From: Alcanivorax sp. DSM 26293
GTDB lineage: Bacteria; Pseudomonadota; Gammaproteobacteria; Pseudomonadales; Alcanivoracaceae
Direction: 5' to 3'
Length of the DNA stretch: 64,000 nucleotides
Assembly: GCF_900107995.1 (NCBI RefSeq)
Contig: NZ_FNUM01000001.1
Location: 724,936 to 788,935, forward strand
The position numbers were made by a program, and so were the translations under genes. The notes under the pieces were generated by a model. It made no database searches and had not been told where the DNA came from. It saw only the letters and a list, made by a program, of their open reading frames with translations. Below, in pieces: positions 39,591-46,617 of the stretch (positions are counted from its first letter, which is position 1; each line of letters starts with the position of its first letter).

Positions 39591-40598
39591 ATGGCACAAC
39601 CGAAAAGCACCACACCTGGCCAGCGCCCTGCCCTGCGCCTGGTCTCTACCAAACGCATGAACCGCAAAGACTGGCTGAAGATCCGCAAGCAAGGCATCGG
39701 TGCCAGTGATGCCGCTGCGGCTGTAGGTATCAGCCCGTACCAGTCCCCGCTGGAACTGTGGATGATCAAGACCGGGCGGGATGGTCTGTTACCCGCCCCT
39801 GATCCTGATGACATTCAATCCCCTCTGTACTGGGGCACCCTGCTGGAGCCGAAGGTGGCCGAGGCTTACGCCAAGATCACCGGCAACAAGGTACGGCGAG
39901 TGAATGCCGTGCTGCAGCACCCGGATGACGACAAGCCCTGGATGCTCGCCAACCTGGATTACGCCGTGGTCGGTAACGACGACGTACAGATACTCGAATG
40001 CAAGACCACGGGACAGTACGGGGCCAAGCTCTGGGCGGGCGGGGTTCCCGAGTACATCCAGTGTCAGGTGCAGCATCAGATGGCGGTTACCGGTAAGCAG
40101 GCTGCCGATGTGGCCGTGCTGATCTGTGGGCAAGAGTTGCAGATTCACCGCATTGAGCGGGATGAAGCGTTGATCGCCCATCTGTACGAGCTGGAGCGGG
40201 AGTTCTGGCAGTTGGTGGAAGCGGATACCCCACCGGACCCGGATGGCTCCGACTCTGCCGGAAACGCCCTGCAAGCCCTCTACCCCCAGGACAAAGGGGA
40301 AACTGTGGATCTCACGGATAACCCGGCTATGGAGGGCGACTTCAATGAGCTGCTGGATCTGCGTGACACCCTGGGCCGACTGACCGAGCGGGAATCCACC
40401 CTCAAACAGCGTATCCAGAAAACCATGGGGCTGGCCAGCAAGGCCACCTTCACGGAGGGCTCTGTAACCTGGAAGCGCAGCAAGGACTCCACCAGCCTGG
40501 ACACCAAGGCCCTGCTGCAGGACCAGCCGGATCTGCTCAAGCACTACCCCAAGTACAAAGCAGGGAGTCGTCGCTTCCTGGTGCGCCCTAACGCCTAA
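39591..40598 (+). CDS. YqaJ-family viral recombinase/exonuclease
   Basis: 335-residue PD-(D/E)XK exonuclease of the lambda-exonuclease-like YqaJ family, which resects double-stranded ends for single-strand annealing. GIGASDAAAAVGISPYQSP forms the entry site, NLDYAV the catalytic Asp, LECKTT the ExK, and VQHQMAVTG the helix that follows. An additional C-terminal coiled region (RDTLGRLTERESTLKQRIQ) is present. ATG 39591 behind CTGGAGCATTCTC. No annealing protein (RecT/Bet) is recognisable beside it. Confidence 0.9.
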   Translation: MAQPKSTTPGQRPALRLVSTKRMNRKDWLKIRKQGIGASDAAAAVGISPYQSPLELWMIKTGRDGLLPAPDPDDIQSPLYWGTLLEPKVAEAYAKITGNKVRRVNAVLQHPDDDKPWMLANLDYAVVGNDDVQILECKTTGQYGAKLWAGGVPEYIQCQVQHQMAVTGKQAADVAVLICGQELQIHRIERDEALIAHLYELEREFWQLVEADTPPDPDGSDSAGNALQALYPQDKGETVDLTDNPAMEGDFNELLDLRDTLGRLTERESTLKQRIQKTMGLASKATFTEGSVTWKRSKDSTSLDTKALLQDQPDLLKHYPKYKAGSRRFLVRPNA

Positions 40599-40619
40599 TC
40601 CCTAAGACCCACGGCATAA

Positions 40620-40640
40620 CAGCCGGGCACTGCCCGGCTG
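40620..40640 (+). terminator. Hairpin after the YqaJ gene
   Basis: CAGCCGGG and CCCGGCTG pair around CACTG. Followed by CGTTT only, so it may attenuate rather than stop transcription. Confidence 0.5.
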
Positions 40641-40672
40641 CGTTTATGTCAGCTATTCATCAGGAGAATCCC

Positions 40673-41554
40673 ATGATTAAAGGACTCGCGATTACCCCAC
40701 CCGTCATTGGCCGCATTAGCATCGGTCGCGTAGTGGAGAAGAACGGCAAGCGTCTGCCGGAGAAAGACGACCAATTCACCATCACCACCCAGATACAGAC
40801 CCGGGACGGCTGGCTACCGCACCCGCTGGATGAAGCCCTTCGCCAGGAGGTACAGGGCAAGAAACTGCGCAGCATTCCCGTCACCCTGCCCTTCAATGAT
40901 CCAGAACTGAACCTACGGGCCGAATACACCTTCTTCGAGCGCAAGAGCGGCAGGCCGCTGTGTGCCGGTGATGGGGAAGCCTGCCGGCGTCATACCGAGA
41001 ACGGCCTGGAATCCCTGCCCTGCCCATCGCCGGATCTGTGCGACTACGGCAGCCATGGGCTGTGCAAGCCTTATGGCCGGCTGTACGTCCGGATTGGTGA
41101 GGATGACCTGGGCTGCTTTGTGTTCCGGACCACCGGCTACAACAGCATTCGGACCCTGACCGCACGGCTGCGCTACTTCCACGCCATCAGTGGCGGCAAC
41201 CTGGCCACCCTGCCTCTGGAGCTGAAGCTGCGCGGCAAAAGCACCACCCAGAGTCACCGGGCACCGATCTACTACGTGGATCTGACCCTACGTGCAGAAC
41301 AATCCATGAAAGAGGCTGTCACCCATGCCAGGGAAGAAGCCCAGGCTCAGGTGAATCTGGGAATCAATCAGGCCGAGTTAGACAAGGTTGCTCAGGCAGG
41401 CCTGATGAATGCGCAGTTCGAATATTCAGAGGATGAGGGGTTGCAGGTTACGGAGGAGTTTTATCGCAATGAGGCCAACCAAGACCCCAGTGCGTCCAAG
41501 CAATCATCCGGCCTGAAAGAGGCACTTTCGGCAAAAGTGAGCGGGGCGGAATAG
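40673..41554 (+). CDS. Gp3-like cysteine-cluster protein (possible recombination directionality factor)
   Basis: 293 residues. Begins IKGLAITPPVIGRISIGRVV; residues ~85-145 hold a Cys/His cluster (PLCAGDGEACRRH, LPCPSPDLCDYG, GLCKPYGRLYV) that would bind metal. The layout resembles the Gp3-like RDF family of actinophages and the 'hydrolase or metal-binding' proteins of integrative elements. An RDF role would fit an element with an integrase elsewhere, but is inferred. ATG 40673 behind CAGGAGAATCCC; 40646 is an alternative. Confidence 0.7.
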   Translation: MIKGLAITPPVIGRISIGRVVEKNGKRLPEKDDQFTITTQIQTRDGWLPHPLDEALRQEVQGKKLRSIPVTLPFNDPELNLRAEYTFFERKSGRPLCAGDGEACRRHTENGLESLPCPSPDLCDYGSHGLCKPYGRLYVRIGEDDLGCFVFRTTGYNSIRTLTARLRYFHAISGGNLATLPLELKLRGKSTTQSHRAPIYYVDLTLRAEQSMKEAVTHAREEAQAQVNLGINQAELDKVAQAGLMNAQFEYSEDEGLQVTEEFYRNEANQDPSASKQSSGLKEALSAKVSGAE

Positions 41555-41568
41555 CCCCGTTCATAAAC

Positions 41569-41595
41569 AAGAAGGCGCCAAGGCCTTCTTTTTTT
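41569..41595. terminator. Terminator between the plus-strand block and brxL
   Basis: AAGAAGGC (41569-41576) pairs with GCCTTCTT (41583-41590), then a run of T. Ends the plus-strand block; brxL ends 45 bases further on the other strand. Confidence 0.85.
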
Positions 41596-41639
41596 GTGTT
41601 TTTCAGTACGAGCCCCCACTAATAAGGAAGCAATAAAAT

Positions 41640-43691
41640 TCACCCTTGTTTTATAAACGTGACTTCAAAGGCCTTGCTCGACCTAAACTTCTGCAGGCGA
41701 TTCGCGAAAGCGAAAGCATCGTTCATCTCGTAGTGCTGAAAGATGTCCAGCCCTCTATCCAGTGATATTTTCCAGCCATGATCAGTGACGATATGGCGGG
41801 CGTGAATGGTGCCGCTTTCGTCAAACTCCCAGGTGAAGTCGATGCCTACGGTGCGAGCGGATTCCTGGATTTTTTCAAAACTCTCGTCTTGCAGATCACC
41901 CTTGAACTCGTCCCGGACGGTGACGAGGTGAACCGCCACTTCATCCTCTTCGGCCTTGTTCTTCACGATGGCTTCAAGAAACTCCATGAAATTGCGGATC
42001 TGGTAGAAAAGCCGGATGTAGGGATCTGTGACGGTGATCTTGTTGGCTCCCTTCAGGTATGCGCCAAACAAACCGTCGAATGAGATGCCTTTTTGATTTT
42101 CCTGGAAGGTCAGGTGCTTTTCCTCCAGCGCGGGTTCAGAGGCGTGGGGCTCTTTGGGCTCGCCACCTTTAACGTCTGCTGCTGACTCGGGCTCTAATCT
42201 CCCGTCATCAGGAGTAGACACTGTCTGATGGTAGTAACCCGGGTACTCTTCTTCCTCAAGTGTCGTGACCAGTATTTCCTGGCCCTGCTGATCTTGGTAG
42301 GAAAAGCGTACTTCACCATAGGTGGTATCAATCCGCTGTAATTGGTCCTTGACCCGCTTGCGCCCCTCGATGGCAAAACGCAGCACTTCTTCAACCTCTT
42401 CCTTGGTTGCTCCCCCCTGGGGGAACAGGATTTTCATCAAGCCGGAAAAGGTCTTGTTGATACCGTCCCGGTCTCGGGTCGAGATATCCGAAGAAAGAGT
42501 AAAGTGCTCGCGGTACTGATCGGAATAATCATAGTTCCGCATCGAGCGCAGGATTTCTGCAAGATAGTCCACCACGAAGCCATAGCCGTCGGAGAACATC
42601 TCGCCCCGGATGATATCGACCTCCCACCCGGGGATGTAGAAGTGGATTCGGTCCAGAAAGGCAGAATCGTAGAACTTGTCCGGCAGCTCATCGAACAGGT
42701 CCGAATGCTTCAGCATGTAAGGCACGGTATGACGTGTGTTCCCCACGAACACCATGGACGCCTCGGCGCCCAGGGTTTCCACGCCCCGGGAGAAGGACTT
42801 GTTGGCCATGTAGTTCTTCATGATGTCGACCAGTGCTTTATCGACGCGTTTCTGCTTGCCGGCGAACTCGTCGAAGGCCACGCAATCCCAGTACCCCACC
42901 AGGCCTATCTTGCCGCTGGAGTTATTCACAAACAGCTTGGGTACAGAGACTTCACCACCCGATACCAGGATCCCATGGGGCGAAAACTCGGAGTAAACGT
43001 GGGATTTACCCGTCCCCTTGGGGCCAAGTTCGATCAGGTTGTAGTTCCGCTCGCAGAACGGAATCAAGCGGACCAGCTGGGTTAGCTTGCTGCGCCGTCC
43101 GAACATATCCGGGTTAAAGCCGATACTCTGGATCAGCAGGTCAATCCACTCATCGGTGCTGAACTGCTGCCGCGCGGCAACGTAGGCGTCGTAGTCGAAG
43201 TGAGATAGCTGAATCGGCTTGAGAGTGGACAGGATCCAGGGGCTGGCGTTCTGGTCTTCAGAAAATACGTATTCGATATCCGCGATGCACCAGACGCCGC
43301 TTACCAGCAGTTTGGGGTGGGCCTTCACGGTTCCCGAGTCCACCAACACTTTCTTGATCCCCAGGTTGGAGAACTGCGCCTCGTAGGCATCCGTCTTCTC
43401 ATTCAGGGCCACGCTGATCTTGTCGATGACCTTGTAGCGCCCCTTTTCCTTGATATTAGAGCGCACCAATCCGGCTTCATTACGGTGGACATAGTGCTTG
43501 GCCAGAATCTCCTTGACCGTCTCGATACCGGTCTGAATCGTAGCCTCGTCGTTAGTGGCGCAGTACTGGCCAAGCAGATACTCCAGCACATATGAGGGGA
43601 CGATGGCGTTGCCCTTGACCGTTTTCACCAGGTCTTTGCGCACCACCAGCCCGGGGAAGTGTTCGTTGATCTTTTGGTCCAGGGAAGTCAT
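41640..43691 (-). CDS. brxL: BREX-1 protein BrxL, Lon-like AAA+ protein
   Basis: Last gene of the BREX operon. BrxL is a AAA+ ring protein that resembles Lon but translocates on DNA; it is needed for phage exclusion, not for host methylation. 683 residues, as in E. coli. Walker A GPKGTGKS at ~223-230, Walker B DCVAFDEFAG near 270, GNTRHTVPYML and FLDRIHFYIPGW (arginine-finger region), then a linker rich in Glu/Pro and a C-terminal domain (ISFDGLFGAYLKGANKITV) seen in type 1 BrxL. The start codon at 43691 abuts a repeat that separates it from the S23 gene, so its own ribosome site lies in repeat sequence. Confidence 0.96.
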   Translation of the reverse strand: MTSLDQKINEHFPGLVVRKDLVKTVKGNAIVPSYVLEYLLGQYCATNDEATIQTGIETVKEILAKHYVHRNEAGLVRSNIKEKGRYKVIDKISVALNEKTDAYEAQFSNLGIKKVLVDSGTVKAHPKLLVSGVWCIADIEYVFSEDQNASPWILSTLKPIQLSHFDYDAYVAARQQFSTDEWIDLLIQSIGFNPDMFGRRSKLTQLVRLIPFCERNYNLIELGPKGTGKSHVYSEFSPHGILVSGGEVSVPKLFVNNSSGKIGLVGYWDCVAFDEFAGKQKRVDKALVDIMKNYMANKSFSRGVETLGAEASMVFVGNTRHTVPYMLKHSDLFDELPDKFYDSAFLDRIHFYIPGWEVDIIRGEMFSDGYGFVVDYLAEILRSMRNYDYSDQYREHFTLSSDISTRDRDGINKTFSGLMKILFPQGGATKEEVEEVLRFAIEGRKRVKDQLQRIDTTYGEVRFSYQDQQGQEILVTTLEEEEYPGYYHQTVSTPDDGRLEPESAADVKGGEPKEPHASEPALEEKHLTFQENQKGISFDGLFGAYLKGANKITVTDPYIRLFYQIRNFMEFLEAIVKNKAEEDEVAVHLVTVRDEFKGDLQDESFEKIQESARTVGIDFTWEFDESGTIHARHIVTDHGWKISLDRGLDIFQHYEMNDAFAFANRLQKFRSSKAFEVTFIKQG

Positions 43692-43719
43692 CAGTTTTCA
43701 GCCTTCAGTTGTCAGTTGT
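43690..43719. repeat. CAGTT-type repeat, left border of the S23 gene
   Basis: Reads ATCAGTTTTCAGCC then TTCAGTTGTCAGTTG. TCAGTTTTCAG (43691-43701) is inverted relative to CTGAAAACTGA at 44072-44082. It encodes the S23 C-terminus and supplies the region before the brxL ATG. Confidence 0.8.
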
Positions 43720-44057
43720 TTTTGAATTGAGTTGACAAATCCTACCAACATCGCCGATATTTCCCGTGTTTCTCGAATCCACGCACTCCCTTGATCTTTA
43801 TTGATATAGCCAATATCCACGCCAATATAGACCTGTGTCCTTAACTCGCCACATGAACCCTTTGCGTATTGCAAAAATCGAATAAAGTCTCTCCCTGAGC
43901 TTCTCTCCGAACCTTCCGCAATATTACTCGGAATAGATAAACCTGAGCGCGTAATCTGATCCTTGAAGCCAAAGTCTCTGCAATCACTCAACGATTTATA
44001 AAGATCAGCCGAAAGGCGTGCTGATCGCTTCCAAACTTCCATGTCTTCAAATTTCAT
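43698..44057 (-). CDS. Four-helix-bundle protein, S23/IVS family
   Basis: 119 residues of the 23S rRNA-intervening-sequence (S23) family, relatives of the Avd protein of diversity-generating retroelements. Typical segments: FEDMEVWKRSARLSADLY, FGFKDQITRSGLSIPSNIAEG, FLQYAKGSCGELRTQV. Basic, probably pentameric and nucleic-acid binding. ATG 44057 follows AAAGGAAAAATTG; the longer frame to 44111 reads through repeat. The last residues (KQLTTEG) come from the border repeat. It separates pglZ from brxL, an unusual place, and no rRNA gene or retroelement is near. AT-richer than its neighbours. Confidence 0.9.
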   Translation of the reverse strand: MKFEDMEVWKRSARLSADLYKSLSDCRDFGFKDQITRSGLSIPSNIAEGSERSSGRDFIRFLQYAKGSCGELRTQVYIGVDIGYINKDQGSAWIRETREISAMLVGFVNSIQKQLTTEG

Positions 44058-44070
44058 CAATTTTTCCTTT

Positions 44071-44103
44071 ACTGAAAACTGATAACTGCCGACTGACAAC
44101 TCA
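44071..44103. repeat. CAGTT-type repeat, right border of the S23 gene
   Basis: ACTGAAAACTGATAACTGCC then GACTGACAACT, running into the pglZ stop at 44101. Inverted relative to 43690-43719. Confidence 0.8.
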
Positions 44104-46617
44104 AAAATCAAAATCGCTGGTAAAGGACCGCCGCATCAAATACCTGAGCGACTTGTATTCCTTGTAGTGGGAGGTGCCGGCGTGCTGTTCTTCCAGCTTT
44201 AGAAAGACCTCCTGGCCGTTGGCCTCGTCCGCCTTGCGGCTGAGCACAAAGCGCACCTGAAGCTCCCGCTCGCGGGGGTTCTCCGAGGTCAGGTCAAACG
44301 ACAGTTCGTGACTGTCCGAAATCAACTCCCCAGACTGGGTATAAATCCCGGCCCGCAGGTGGCGAGGCTGTACTTTCTCGGTAACCGGTCCGGACTGATA
44401 CAAGGTGACGGCCAGTTGGCCGGAAGTGATTACTGAGCTGGCCCCACGCAGGATGTCCACCTCAACGGCGCTGACATCGCTCTGGCGCTTCTTGTTGACC
44501 TTCAAAACCGGAATCACCACTTCCTGAAGAGACGCGCCGCCATGCACAAAGCGGCTGCCAGAGCCTTTAAGGCGCAGCCGGTTGATGGACTTGGGAATCT
44601 GCACTTCCATATCTCCATCCAGCCCAAGCTGCTCGGACGAGAAGTGATGGAAAGCCGGAGAGGGGGACAGCCCCTTACCCAGCACGAACCGACGGTCCCG
44701 GTAGCGAATATCATCGCCAGAAACGACATCGCCCAGGAAATCACTCTCATCCAGCTCACGGTTCTGGTAAATAAAGCCATGGTCAGCGGTGATCAGCAGG
44801 TTATTGGCGTTGGCCGCCGTGAGCTTCTTGATCAGACGAATCAGATCCCCCAGGGTTTGTTCTGCGGCTTCAAAGGCCTGCCCCTCTGAGTGCATCTTGT
44901 CGCCGGTGTGATCGATGCGGTTGTGGTAGATGTACAGCACATCATTACCTTTGAGCAGCTCCCGGCTGTCTTCACGGTTGAGCTGCATAAAATCTTCCGC
45001 CTTGACGGCCTGCCCCCGCCCATCCAGAGCGGCCTGCAGGATTTTGGTACGGTTGACCGTGCCCTGTGAGCTTTGGCCATCCACCAGCACCGTGCCGGTA
45101 TCGTTGTCGGCGATCGCCAAGGACTTGTTGGGCAGCAGCGCCGCCATACCGAGCTGGGTATAGCTGGGCAGGGTCGAGAGAGCCGGCTCGAGCTCCGCGC
45201 TGTAGCGATCTTCCTGCCGGATAAGGCCCAGCAGCTCGTCACCAATCTCATAGCGCATGGCGTCGGAAATGATCACGCAGATCCGTTTGTCCTTGCGCAG
45301 GTACGGGCGAACCCAGTGCTCGAAAAAGGCCTTTTGCTGAATGACCGGATAGGCCTCCCAGCGCGTCTCTGCGTCCACGTGAACCTGAAAACCATCGCCC
45401 AGCTTGAGCAGATAGTTGTTGGAATACAGATTCTCCACCTGCTCACTGAGCTCGCCCATTAACGATGCCTGGCCGGACATGCGCACATGGTAGGTAAACT
45501 TGCGGTAGAGCTGATCCAATTGGAACCAGGAACGGCTGTATCGCTGAACGCCGTCGGAGAGGCTGTCCATGGTGAGGCGGGCCTCACCCAGCATCTGGAC
45601 AAAGCGGGCCGCAAACTCAATGGCTTCATACAGGTGGCGGAACTCCCCGTACCAGTGGCCCTGGCGCCGCTGCCGCACCCACAGTGCCACATCGCCACTA
45701 GTGACCGTGCGGCCTACCACCGCCCGCACCAGGTCACTGATAATCTTCTGGTCGATTAGCCGGAAGTAGTCCAGCTCAACCAGGTCCCGGAAGTCCCGCT
45801 TACCGAGATCCTGCTCAATGCCCAGCACCTCGGCACACTCGGCAGACAGGGTTTCAAACCCCTGCTCGAACTGCCGGCTGTCTTTCCAGCGCTTGAGGAA
45901 GACCAAGCTGTCAGCTGTCAGTGTGCAGTGATCAGTAAAATTCTGGTAGTAACTGTCTTTGAACAGCTGAATGACAAAATCTCGAATACTTGGCGTATCA
46001 CTGACATAACCATAAAGCCTTGTCATCTGCTCCCAGAAGAAGGCATCAAGGTTACAGCGCTGAATCAGCCTAAATTTTTCACCCAACTGATCACTGTCAG
46101 CTGACAACTGACAACTCTCGTCGAGCAAATGCTCGACGATGGAATCCATACGGGGCTCGCTACCGGCACACACTGCCAGCATCTTCAGGCGCAGCTGACC
46201 GGCAGTGTCGTCCGATTTCAGCAACTTCTTCAAAGACTCTTTGCGCTTGATCGCCTGGAAAAATTCTGCGTGGGCCTGGGCCACCTCGGCAAACTCCAAG
46301 CCCAGCTCCAATTCGGACAGCCAAATGGCCACCTGGTCAGTCCGGAACTCGCCGTGGGCCAGCTGTACGTCCAGCAACCAATTGTCCAGATCCTCCGGTT
46401 GTGGCCCTTCTTTGTACAGAAGGAACTTCTGGTCGGGTGACTCCCGCAGAACACGATATTTCAGACTGTACTCGTTGTTGGCGATTTCCAGCTTCTCCAC
46501 GTGCGGGATGGAAACCGTCTCGAAATCACCGCGCAGCTCTTGCTTGGTGTCGTACCAGAAAATGATCCGGTGCTTATCAAACAGTCGCGTCAGAGCCGTT
46601 TGAATCTGGCTGCTCAT
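44101..46617 (-). CDS. pglZ: BREX-1 protein PglZ, alkaline-phosphatase superfamily
   Basis: Core BREX protein required for defence and for methylation. 838 residues. The phosphatase-superfamily metal motifs are present: VIISDAMRYEIGDEL near residue 450, YIYHNRIDHTGD near 560-570 and LLITADHGFIYQN near 610; the C-terminal PglZ beta domain follows. Two stretches, residues ~167-177 (CQLSADSDQL) and ~227-237 (CTLTADSLV), are encoded by CAGTTGTCAG-type repeats inserted in frame. Four-base overlap with the DUF262 gene upstream. Confidence 0.96.
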   Translation of the reverse strand: MSSQIQTALTRLFDKHRIIFWYDTKQELRGDFETVSIPHVEKLEIANNEYSLKYRVLRESPDQKFLLYKEGPQPEDLDNWLLDVQLAHGEFRTDQVAIWLSELELGLEFAEVAQAHAEFFQAIKRKESLKKLLKSDDTAGQLRLKMLAVCAGSEPRMDSIVEHLLDESCQLSADSDQLGEKFRLIQRCNLDAFFWEQMTRLYGYVSDTPSIRDFVIQLFKDSYYQNFTDHCTLTADSLVFLKRWKDSRQFEQGFETLSAECAEVLGIEQDLGKRDFRDLVELDYFRLIDQKIISDLVRAVVGRTVTSGDVALWVRQRRQGHWYGEFRHLYEAIEFAARFVQMLGEARLTMDSLSDGVQRYSRSWFQLDQLYRKFTYHVRMSGQASLMGELSEQVENLYSNNYLLKLGDGFQVHVDAETRWEAYPVIQQKAFFEHWVRPYLRKDKRICVIISDAMRYEIGDELLGLIRQEDRYSAELEPALSTLPSYTQLGMAALLPNKSLAIADNDTGTVLVDGQSSQGTVNRTKILQAALDGRGQAVKAEDFMQLNREDSRELLKGNDVLYIYHNRIDHTGDKMHSEGQAFEAAEQTLGDLIRLIKKLTAANANNLLITADHGFIYQNRELDESDFLGDVVSGDDIRYRDRRFVLGKGLSPSPAFHHFSSEQLGLDGDMEVQIPKSINRLRLKGSGSRFVHGGASLQEVVIPVLKVNKKRQSDVSAVEVDILRGASSVITSGQLAVTLYQSGPVTEKVQPRHLRAGIYTQSGELISDSHELSFDLTSENPRERELQVRFVLSRKADEANGQEVFLKLEEQHAGTSHYKEYKSLRYLMRRSFTSDFDF
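45907..45936. repeat. CAGTT-type repeat inside pglZ, copy 1
   Basis: GCTGTCAGCTGTCAGTGTGC then AGTGATCAGT. Its reverse complement shares ACTGATCACTG and CTGACAGCTGACA-like strings with 46085-46116, 150 bases away, so the two are inverted copies. Confidence 0.8.
46085..46116. repeat. CAGTT-type repeat inside pglZ, copy 2
   Basis: AACTGATCACTGTCAGCTG then ACAACTGACAACT. It is followed at once by a separate 8-bp palindrome, CGTCGAGC-AAAT-GCTCGACG (46119-46138). Confidence 0.8.

Noticed and set aside
41640..43691. Lon protease
   Set aside because: The protein has AAA+ motifs but not the Lon protease order; length, start and neighbours fit BrxL.
43690..46138. CRISPR array
   Set aside because: The CAGTT-type repeats are short, irregular and inverted, with no equal-length spacers and no cas genes near.
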